Positions 1 through 5,763 of a DNA stretch of 10,904 nucleotides are shown piece after piece. Source of the DNA: Actinomycetes bacterium (GTDB taxonomy: Bacteria; Actinomycetota; Thermoleophilia; Gaiellales; Gaiellaceae). The stretch spans positions 1-10,904 of the forward strand of contig JAUXJK010000036.1 in NCBI GenBank assembly GCA_030624785.1, in the 5' to 3' direction. A program made the position numbers and the translations under genes. The stretch's first letter is position 1. The number at the start of each line of letters is the position of its first letter. The notes under the pieces were generated by a model. It ran no database searches and was not told the DNA's origin. It worked only from the letters and a program-made list of their open reading frames with translations.

Positions 1-991
1 CCTCGACATGCGGGTCAATCAGGTGGGCGAGGATGGTGGCCTGGCTCTCGCAATGACCAGCGGCGCTGCTGCCTCTGCATCGATACAGACTGAGCGGCGA
101 GCCGTCCCGATTCTTCATCTTGTCTGGCTTCATCAGATACCGGCATCCTGTGCATCGGATGAGTCCGGCGAGTAGCGCACCGTCGCCCTTCTTCGCTGGC
201 GCGACAGTGATCGCGTTCACCGATTGCGCGGCCTCCCATTCGGCCCTGGCCACGATGGGTTCGTGGGCCTGGTTGTTCACGTGGTCACCGGATCGAGCCT
301 GGCCGAGATAGACGGGGTTCTTCACGAGGCGCGTGACTACGGAGGCAGTCCAGTTCGCGTTGCCATATGGGCCGACAACCTTCGCTTGGTTCATGTAGTG
401 CGCGAGTTCACCCCATCCGGCACCGGCTCCGCGACGACGAAACGCCTCAGCGACGGCGGGTGCCGCCAGCGGGTCGGGTTCGAGTCTGCCGTCGTCACGC
501 TTCTGGTAGCCGGTGGGAGTGCGTGATGCGACGTGGACGCCACGGGCGACAGCGTGCGCTTGCGCGGTGCTCCAGTTCTCGCGAACTCGGTCAAGTTCGA
601 GTTCTGCGATTGCGAGCATCATCGTGCGGGCGAACTTGCCGACAGGCGTGGACGTGTCCAGGCTGTCCTTCACGGAGATCAACACGCCGCCCGCATCTTC
701 GAGCCGCCTCAAAGCCGTGGCGGCGTCGATGACTGACCGGGCGAATCGGTCGAGCGCAGCCACAACGATGCCGTCGGACTCCCCGCGCTCTACCCGCTCG
801 ATAGCTGCCTGGAAGCCGGGCCGTGCGAGCTTGCTGCCGGGCTGATCGAGATCCTCGTGAACCATCACGACCTTGTGGCCCTGAGCCTGGGCGTAAGTCT
901 CGATGCGCTGACGTTGGTCGGTCGGGGAGATGAACTGCTCGCCGGAGCGACCCGCGACGCGGCTGACACGGACGTACCCGTCTAGGTTCAT
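1..991 (-). CDS. Large serine recombinase/integrase, partial (C-terminus beyond left edge)
   Basis: Site-specific DNA recombinase that would catalyse integration and excision of a mobile element through a serine-DNA intermediate. Reading leftwards from ATG at 991-989, 330 codons are open with no stop before the edge. The N-terminal resolvase domain (about residues 1-140) starts MNLDGYVRVS, with the expected nucleophile Ser10 and Arg8. It has the conserved LDRFARS segment (Arg82, Arg85) and a long helix near 120-150. A Recombinase-type domain follows (about 155-260: TPTGY, then NPVYLG near 225-230, typical of the family). Next is a zinc ribbon with Cys280, Cys283, Cys305 and Cys314. This layout is that of phage-type large serine integrases, usually 450-550 aa, so 100-200 residues are probably missing. 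The frame is intact with no missing key residue. The gene points away from comEC, and its start lies about 22 bp from the comEC remnant, as expected for an integrase beside its own attachment site. Family assignment is secure; the element type is unknown. Confidence 0.93.
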   Translation of the reverse strand, partial: MNLDGYVRVSRVAGRSGEQFISPTDQRQRIETYAQAQGHKVVMVHEDLDQPGSKLARPGFQAAIERVERGESDGIVVAALDRFARSVIDAATALRRLEDAGGVLISVKDSLDTSTPVGKFARTMMLAIAELELDRVRENWSTAQAHAVARGVHVASRTPTGYQKRDDGRLEPDPLAAPAVAEAFRRRGAGAGWGELAHYMNQAKVVGPYGNANWTASVVTRLVKNPVYLGQARSGDHVNNQAHEPIVARAEWEAAQSVNAITVAPAKKGDGALLAGLIRCTGCRYLMKPDKMKNRDGSPLSLYRCRGSSAAGHCESQATILAHLIDPHVE

Positions 992-1014
992 GTTAAGGAC
1001 GATAGCAACCTAAC
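992..1014. repeat. Short imperfect inverted repeat upstream of the integrase
   Basis: GTTAAGG at 992-998 faces CCTAAC at 1009-1014, an inverted repeat with one extra A in the left arm and a 10-bp spacer. It overlaps the presumed element half of the attachment site and the integrase promoter region. It could be part of the integrase binding site, a repressor site, or chance. Confidence 0.35.
999..1004 (-). promoter_or_regulatory. Candidate -10 box for the integrase, leaderless start
   Basis: On the minus strand TATCGT fits the actinobacterial TANNNT -10 pattern and ends 7 nt before the integrase ATG. No Shine-Dalgarno sequence is present, so a leaderless transcript is plausible. The expected -35 position (about 1022-1027) reads GATACC, a poor match, and lies inside comEC-derived sequence. 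Weak on its own; supported by similar spacing before holA and hrcA. Confidence 0.35.
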
Positions 1015-2624
1015 TACTTGCGGTATCTGGCCAGAACGTTGCGTACGTCGTGGCCGGCACGCTGTTGGTCGCGTGGATCGCCGGCGCTCCCAGGATTGCC
1101 GGTCAACTTCTCGCCATTCTGGCCATCGCCGCGTATGTAGGAGCGGTCGGATGGCAACCCTCGGTTGCGCGCGCAGGCGTTGTCGGGACGCTCGCGTGCC
1201 TGGCCTGGCTCGCATCCAGGCCACGCGATCGTTGGTACTTCCTGATTCTCGGTGCGGTTGTGTTGCTCGGTTGGAATCCATACAGCCTGCTCGATCCGGG
1301 CTTTCAGCTGTCGTTCGCGGCGGTTGCCGCGATCTTTGTTCTCGTCCCCGCGCTTGAACGCAGTCTCGCCGTAGCAGACCTGCCGAAGAAGCTGATGTCT
1401 ATCGTGGCAGTTGCGAGTGGGTGCGGGCTGGCGACTGCTCCGATCCTCTGGTTGCAGTTCGGGGCGATTCCGCTCTGGTCTGTGCTGGCGAATGCGATGG
1501 CCGAGCCCGTTGTAGCCCCCTTGCTCGGACTAGGTCTGCTGACGTCGCTGCTTGCTAGACCACTCCCCGATGCGGCCGCGGGCATCGGATGGATCAACGG
1601 ACATCTGGCTGACTACCTCTCCTGGTGTGCCCGGACTGTCGGGTCGGCGCCGTTTGCTCGGATCGAGTCTGGCTGGTGGGCCCTGGCGGTAACGCTGGGA
1701 TCTGCCGCGCCATTCGTATGGCTGACGCTGGGGTCAGCCGAGCGCCGTCTCAAGGCGCTCGTCGGCGCCGCTGTCCTGTGCAGCGTGATGGCGCTTGTCT
1801 GGGTGGTCGCCCGTCCAGGGCAGGCGCCGCTTGGGCCCGCTCCCGACGGGCTTCGAATCACTGTTCTCGATGTGGGGCAGGGCGACGCGATTCTGGTTCA
1901 AGGACCTGGAGCCAATGTGCTCGTGGACCAGGGGACGCCGGAAGCGCACGTTGCACGGAGGCTGCGTGGGCTGGGCGTCGAGATGCTCGACCTGCTGGTC
2001 TTCACCCACCCGCAGCGTGATCATCTTGGCGGCGCGGTGGAGGTACTCGAGAGCTTCGACGTTGGTCGACTCGTTGATCCGGCCCTCGAGGTCGAGTCCC
2101 GTGAGTACGAGGCTGCGCTCGAGCTGGCGCGTACCCAGAAAGTTCCAATCGCGGTCGCGCGTCCGGGCATGGAGTTCGCGGCGGGAGATCTGCGGCTCCG
2201 GGTCCTCTGGCCGATGGGAGCCGGCACGCCCAGCGATGATCCGAACGATCGATCCGTGGTCATCGTAGTCTCGTATGGGGCGATCGATGTTCTCCTTACC
2301 GGCGATGCCGAATCGAACATCTTGCAAGGTCTGCCACTCGGTGACATCGATGTGTTGAAGATCTCCCACCACGGCTCGAATGATGAAGGTCTGCCGGCTC
2401 TACTCCAGCGCATCGGTCCGGCCGTCGCTCTGATCTCAGTTGGCCGCGACAACTCGTTTGGCCACCCGACGAGCGCAACGCTCGATGCGCTCGACACGAG
2501 TGGTACGGCCGTGTTTCGGACAGACCGCGACGGCGACCTGACTCTGAGCTCATCTGATGGCCTATCGATCGCGATACAGACGACAAACTCCGCCGAAACG
2601 GGCGTACTGCGGCTCGCTGACTAG
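1014..2624 (+). CDS. comEC: ComEC/Rec2 DNA-uptake channel protein, 5'-truncated by an insertion
   Basis: ComEC forms the inner-membrane channel that brings single-stranded DNA into the cell during natural transformation. The remaining 536 codons start inside the Competence domain at LLAVSGQNV (normally the middle of the protein). They keep typical motifs such as GWQPSVARAG and NPYSLLDPGFQLSF, then several hydrophobic segments to about 1810. A C-terminal metallo-beta-lactamase-like domain follows: LDVGQGDA at 1866, THPQRDHLGG at 2004-2033, LTGDAE near 2295-2312, SHHGS at 2364-2378. The N-terminal soluble domain and first membrane segments, about one third of a normal ComEC, are absent and the reading frame is blocked by TAA at 1011-1013. 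The first in-frame start afterwards is GTG 1050, with no ribosome-binding site, so a functional product is unlikely while the junction stands. The body itself shows no frameshift or stop, which suggests recent or reversible interruption. It lies 39 bp before holA, its usual partner. Confidence 0.9.
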   Translation, partial: LLAVSGQNVAYVVAGTLLVAWIAGAPRIAGQLLAILAIAAYVGAVGWQPSVARAGVVGTLACLAWLASRPRDRWYFLILGAVVLLGWNPYSLLDPGFQLSFAAVAAIFVLVPALERSLAVADLPKKLMSIVAVASGCGLATAPILWLQFGAIPLWSVLANAMAEPVVAPLLGLGLLTSLLARPLPDAAAGIGWINGHLADYLSWCARTVGSAPFARIESGWWALAVTLGSAAPFVWLTLGSAERRLKALVGAAVLCSVMALVWVVARPGQAPLGPAPDGLRITVLDVGQGDAILVQGPGANVLVDQGTPEAHVARRLRGLGVEMLDLLVFTHPQRDHLGGAVEVLESFDVGRLVDPALEVESREYEAALELARTQKVPIAVARPGMEFAAGDLRLRVLWPMGAGTPSDDPNDRSVVIVVSYGAIDVLLTGDAESNILQGLPLGDIDVLKISHHGSNDEGLPALLQRIGPAVALISVGRDNSFGHPTSATLDALDTSGTAVFRTDRDGDLTLSSSDGLSIAIQTTNSAETGVLRLAD

Positions 2625-2651
2625 AGCGTGCGCGACTGCCGACGTGGCCTC

Positions 2652-2657
2652 TAGGCT
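2652..2657 (+). promoter_or_regulatory. Candidate -10 box for holA, leaderless start
   Basis: TAGGCT fits TANNNT and ends 6 nt before the holA ATG at 2664. No Shine-Dalgarno sequence is visible in the 39-bp gap and no good -35 box is found. If real, it would let holA be transcribed independently of the interrupted comEC. Confidence 0.45.
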
Positions 2658-2663
2658 TGCTAG

Positions 2664-3653
2664 ATGGCTTCGGAACTCAAACCCGTCTACCTGATCACCG
2701 GCAGCGACCGTCCGAAAATCGCTCTGGCAGTCCGACGGCTCAGGGCCAGATTCGGCAGCGAGTCGGTCGAGGAGCTGAGCGGGGACACCGGAAGCGACAT
2801 GACGGCGGGGGCTGATGCCGTGGCCGATATGAACGCCATGGGCCTGTTCGGAGATGGGCAGAGACTCGTCGTCGTACGCGGAATGGGCGGTTGGAAGAAG
2901 GCCGACGTCACTGCGGTGGCCGACTACTTGCAACAACCGGCCCCGCACGCAGTGCTCGCTCTCGTGGGCGACCCACCTCGTGGCGGGGCGTTGGCAAGGG
3001 CATGCGCAGGCGCGGGCGATGTGCTCCGCTACGACGTTCCCACGCGGCCACGAGGCCGTCGGCTTGATCATGCGGCCTGGGTTCTGTCCCAGTTCGAGAG
3101 CCTCGGCACGAACGTCGATAGGGCAACCGCCGACCGACTCGTTGAGCTCGTCGGCGAAGACACGTTGATGCTCGAAAGTGAGATCACCAAGCTGGTCACG
3201 TGGGCAGCCGGAGATCCGATCGGGACGCACGAAGTGGAGCGGCTGGTCGCTCATTCCAGAGAGGCGTCGGCGTTTGCGCTGACCGACGCCTGGGGTGTGC
3301 GCGATCGCAGTGGCACGCTCGCGACGGCGTTTGATTCGGTCGAAGGTAGTGGGGAGGAACCGTTCGTTCAGGCGCTACGCGTCGCCGGCCAGGCCTCGAA
3401 GGTGCGTTCTGCCAAGAGGATCCTTCAGATGGGCGGCTCGGTGAGTGAGATCGCGCAGGAACTTGGCATCAAAGACTTCCCGGCTCGGAAGGCGGCGCAG
3501 TTTTCAGAGAACTATTCGGCTGAAGAACTCGAAAACGCAGCAATTACGCTCGCGCGGCTCGACTTCGATCTCAAGGGCGGTACACCGCTCAACGGCGCAC
3601 TCCAGCTGGAGCGTGCGCTCCTCGAGATCACCGGATCGCGTCGTGGTGGCTAG
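2664..3653 (+). CDS. holA: DNA polymerase III delta subunit (clamp loader)
   Basis: Delta subunit of the clamp loader, which opens the beta sliding clamp so it can be placed on primed DNA at the replication fork; essential and cytoplasmic. The 329-aa product is of usual HolA length. It begins with the family N-terminus (PVYLITGSDRPKI, residues 7-19). It then has the degenerate AAA+ fold without a Walker A motif, as expected for delta, the stretch MNAMGLFGDGQRLVVVRG (about 56-73), a middle region with LVGEDTLMLESEITKL, and a helical collar domain with GTPLNGALQLERALLEI at the C-terminus. The ATG at 2664 fits the family start and is preceded by a promoter-like TAGGCT instead of a ribosome-binding site. 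The comEC-holA-rpsT neighbourhood is the classical context, which strengthens the call. It converges on rpsT with a 32-bp gap and no obvious terminator. Confidence 0.95.
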   Translation: MASELKPVYLITGSDRPKIALAVRRLRARFGSESVEELSGDTGSDMTAGADAVADMNAMGLFGDGQRLVVVRGMGGWKKADVTAVADYLQQPAPHAVLALVGDPPRGGALARACAGAGDVLRYDVPTRPRGRRLDHAAWVLSQFESLGTNVDRATADRLVELVGEDTLMLESEITKLVTWAAGDPIGTHEVERLVAHSREASAFALTDAWGVRDRSGTLATAFDSVEGSGEEPFVQALRVAGQASKVRSAKRILQMGGSVSEIAQELGIKDFPARKAAQFSENYSAEELENAAITLARLDFDLKGGTPLNGALQLERALLEITGSRRGG

Positions 3654-3685
3654 TAGCGCGAAGTGGAGGCGCGAGACTGCGGTGT

Positions 3686-3955
3686 CTACTCGGCAGTGGC
3701 GCCGGCAACAAGTTTCGCTGCCTGAGATTTCTTGCGAGCGGCGCGGCTCGGATGAATGGCGCCTCGAGCGGCCGCCTTGTCCATCCAGCGCACGTAGGCC
3801 CCATGCTCGGTCGCGATCAGATCAGCGTCGCCGTCCTCGACCGCGGTCTGGAGTCGACGGTGCAGCGTCTTCGTCGTTGAGCGCCAGCGGAGATTCTCGA
3901 GCCGCTCTCGCTCAGTCGTCGCAACGCGGCGTACCTGCTGTTTGATGTTCGGCAT
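3686..3955 (-). CDS. rpsT: 30S ribosomal protein S20
   Basis: Small-subunit protein that binds the 5' domain of 16S rRNA and helps early assembly. The 89-aa product is of standard S20 length. It starts MPNIKQQVRRV, the conserved S20 opening, and continues with basic helices including RWRSTTKTLHRRL and a conserved-type end (GAIHPSRAARKKSQAAKLV). This fixes the start at 3955. It is transcribed opposite to all other genes here except the integrase. It is convergent with holA and divergent from murJ, whose start codon lies inside this gene. No Shine-Dalgarno sequence precedes it; a TANNNT hexamer is 11 nt upstream. Confidence 0.96.
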   Translation of the reverse strand: MPNIKQQVRRVATTERERLENLRWRSTTKTLHRRLQTAVEDGDADLIATEHGAYVRWMDKAAARGAIHPSRAARKKSQAAKLVAGATAE

Positions 3956-5609
3956 ACCGAGCAGTGATGGTAGCAGGGAGGTTCCACCGGCCTCCGACGG
4001 TAGCGATGATCCGCCTCAGGGCCCGTCAGGGACACGAGACGAGGGTCGCGGAACGTCGCTTCGTCTAGCCCGATCGACTGCGGTGTTCGCCGCCGCGACG
4101 GCGGGCTCGCGATCGCTGGGCCTGGTTCGGGAGATTGTCGTGCGCCGATTCTTCGGAATCGAGGGATCGATCAACGCTTTCACGATCGCTTTTCACGTCC
4201 CGAACCTCGTTAGGGCTCTGGTTGCAGATGTGGCTCTCTCGTCGGCCTTTGTTCCCGTTTTTTCTGAGCTACTCGAGAAGGGCGAGAAGGCCCGTGCGTG
4301 GAGGGTTGCCTCGACCATCTTCTGGATCATGGCGCTGGGCCTCACCGCCCTGACCGCGCTGTTCATTCTGCTCGCGCCTCTGATCATGCGTCCATTCGGC
4401 TATGACGGCCAGGACGAGGCGTTGGTCATCGGGCTTTCACGCGTGATGTTTCCGACGGTGGCTCTACTCGGCATCTCTGGCGTGATCGTCGGGATCTTGC
4501 ACAGCTACGACCATTTCACCGCGCCGGCACTTGCGCCCATCCTCTGGAATATCGCGATCATTGCGGCGCTCGTGATCGGTGTTCCGTTTCTGGAATCCGA
4601 CACGGACAAGCTCTACCTCTACGCAGGTGCGGTGCTCGCCGGCACGGTGCTCCAGGTCTTGCTCCCTGTGCCCTGGCTCCGACGTCTTGACGGATCCATT
4701 CGCGCGGTCCTCGACCTGCGCGATCCCGCTGTCTTGCGGATGTTCAAGCTCATGCTGCCGGTGACGATCAGTCTTGGCCTCGTCAACGTCAATCTGCTCG
4801 TCGACACGTTCTTCGCGGCGAGGTTCGTCGACCGAAATCTCGCGCCGAGTGCGATCGATGCGGCGTTCCGGATCTACATGCTCCCGCAGGGAATCTTCTC
4901 TGTCGCGATTGCCGCCGTTCTTTTTCCAACCATGTCGCGCCTGGCCGCCCGGGGCGCTCGAGACGAGCTACGAAACACGGTCTCGCTCGGACTCCGTCAG
5001 ATCGCGTTTCTGCTCATCCCTGCAAGCGCGCTGGCTGCAGCTCTGAGCATGCCAATCGTCAGGCTGCTCTACGAGCGAGGCGAGTTTCGCGCGAGCGACA
5101 CAGCGATCGTCGCGAGTGCGCTGGCCGCATTTGCGTTTGGACTCACCTTCAACGGAACGATGCTGCTGCTCAATCGAGTGTTTTTTAGCCTCCAGACTCC
5201 GTGGATTCCCACGTGGATCGCTCTCGCGGTCTTGATCCTCAACCTCGCTCTCGACGCTGCGCTGTTCAGCGTGGGGATCTGGGGGATACCCCTTGCGACA
5301 TCGATCGTCAACGTCGTGGGAACGGCGCTGCTGCTGTGGTATCTGCGAGGGAAGCTCGGGCGGCTCGGTGCTCGCGAGATTCTCGTTCCTCTGGGAAAGA
5401 TCGTTGTCGCGTCTGCGCTTGTCGCCGGAATCGCGTACGCCGTATGGAAGGGTATCGACGATGCGATTGGCCGATCGCTCGGCGCACAGATTGTCTCGGT
5501 CGGTACCGCGGTGCTCGCCGGCACCCTGGCCTACCTTGTGCTTGCCCGACTCCTCGCGATTCGCGAGCTCAACGCGTTGCTATCGTTGATAGGTCGAGAG
5601 CGCACGTAG
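3945..5609 (+). CDS. murJ: Lipid II flippase MurJ (MviN family)
   Basis: Polytopic inner-membrane protein that flips the peptidoglycan precursor lipid II to the outer face of the membrane; MOP exporter superfamily. About 554 aa with roughly 14 hydrophobic segments. Family signatures are visible: SRSLGLVREIVVRRFFG (about residues 55-71) with conserved arginines, AFTIAFHVPNLVRALVAD, SSAFVPVFSE, YMLPQGIFSVAIAAVLFP and LLYERGEF. The first 38 or so residues are a hydrophilic Asp/Gly/Ser/Pro-rich tail before membrane segment 1, a common addition in high-GC relatives. Between 3945 and the first membrane segment no other ATG/GTG/TTG/CTG in frame was found except TTG 3942 just upstream, so the start is ATG 3945 or TTG 3942. 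Either overlaps the start of divergent rpsT by 11-14 bp. The gene ends 19 bp before the leader ORF of lepA. Family assignment is secure; the start is less so. Confidence 0.93.
   Translation: MFGIPSSDGSREVPPASDGSDDPPQGPSGTRDEGRGTSLRLARSTAVFAAATAGSRSLGLVREIVVRRFFGIEGSINAFTIAFHVPNLVRALVADVALSSAFVPVFSELLEKGEKARAWRVASTIFWIMALGLTALTALFILLAPLIMRPFGYDGQDEALVIGLSRVMFPTVALLGISGVIVGILHSYDHFTAPALAPILWNIAIIAALVIGVPFLESDTDKLYLYAGAVLAGTVLQVLLPVPWLRRLDGSIRAVLDLRDPAVLRMFKLMLPVTISLGLVNVNLLVDTFFAARFVDRNLAPSAIDAAFRIYMLPQGIFSVAIAAVLFPTMSRLAARGARDELRNTVSLGLRQIAFLLIPASALAAALSMPIVRLLYERGEFRASDTAIVASALAAFAFGLTFNGTMLLLNRVFFSLQTPWIPTWIALAVLILNLALDAALFSVGIWGIPLATSIVNVVGTALLLWYLRGKLGRLGAREILVPLGKIVVASALVAGIAYAVWKGIDDAIGRSLGAQIVSVGTAVLAGTLAYLVLARLLAIRELNALLSLIGRERT
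3967..3972 (-). promoter_or_regulatory. Candidate -10 box for rpsT
   Basis: On the minus strand TACCAT matches TANNNT and ends 11 nt before the rpsT ATG, giving a leader of only a few nucleotides. It lies inside the coding sequence of the divergent murJ. No clear -35 box. Confidence 0.35.
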
Positions 5610-5622
5610 GTAGGCCTACCCT
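5594..5622 (+). promoter_or_regulatory. Candidate promoter upstream of the lepA unit
   Basis: TCGAGA at 5594-5599 (four of six matches to TTGACA), 17-bp spacing, then TACCCT at 5617-5622 (fits TANNNT). The hexamer ends 6 nt before GTG 5629, the spacing expected for a leaderless transcript. The -35 part overlaps the end of murJ and the -10 overlaps a 12-bp palindrome. Confidence 0.45.
5609..5620. repeat. 12-bp perfect palindrome (possible operator)
   Basis: GGTAGGCCTACC is a perfect 12-bp palindrome. It begins at the last base of the murJ stop codon and overlaps the candidate -10 box TACCCT. The position would suit a dimeric repressor, but no binding protein can be named. It has no loop or T tract, so it is not a terminator. 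Confidence 0.4.
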
Positions 5623-5628
5623 GGGCGG

Positions 5629-5763
5629 GTGGCCGAGCTCACGAAACCCTTCACAATGTCCGATACACAACGCATCTGTCTGCGTCCTCCGGCGAGGACC
5701 TCGTATCCGATCGCGTTTGTGACCGCGGTAGTCTCGCTCGACGCTGAACAGGGACAATCATGA
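5629..5763 (+). CDS. Possible 44-residue leader ORF upstream of lepA
   Basis: A short frame starting GTG 5629, open for 44 codons and ending in TGA 5761-5763, which overlaps the lepA start as ATGA. The product would begin [10 protein letters not shown] and contains one cysteine and an RPPAR segment; no family is recognised and no signal peptide or membrane helix is evident. Support is positional: a candidate leaderless promoter sits exactly 6 nt before the GTG, and the frame fills almost the whole 150-bp gap and ends in a typical translational-coupling overlap. It may be a leader peptide or simply an untranslated leader that happens to be open; 44 open codons in GC-rich DNA are not rare. Confidence 0.4.
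   Translation: MAELTKPFTMSDTQRICLRPPARTSYPIAFVTAVVSLDAEQGQS

Larger units (their letters stand above)
992..1035. other. Probable hybrid attachment site (element/comEC junction)
   Basis: To the right, comEC coding homology is readable from 1014 (LLAVSGQNV). To the left, the in-frame codon 1011-1013 is TAA, where ComEC proteins normally have His, and 20 bp further left the integrase begins. Serine integrases recombine at a 2-bp core between two half-sites of roughly 20-25 bp. A crossover somewhere around 1014-1025 would therefore give an element half on the left and a comEC half on the right. The Leu codon CTA at 1014 is uncommon in such GC-rich genes and could already be element sequence. The exact core cannot be placed without the other junction or an uninterrupted relative. 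Confidence 0.6.

Noticed and set aside
120..845. Several plus-strand frames of 60-120 codons at the left edge
   Set aside because: They lie opposite the integrase, which carries all expected catalytic and zinc-binding residues, and have low-complexity composition.
1734..2372. Minus-strand open frame of 212 codons inside comEC
   Set aside because: Antisense to the metallo-beta-lactamase-like domain of comEC, with no recognisable motif; a shadow frame.
1050..2624. Intact stand-alone ComEC-like protein starting at GTG 1050
   Set aside because: ComEC similarity continues upstream to 1014 without a start codon, no ribosome-binding site precedes 1050, and the N-terminal third of the family is missing; a truncated gene is the better reading.
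3654..3685. Shared terminator between convergent holA and rpsT
   Set aside because: The 32-bp gap has no convincing stem-loop or T tract.
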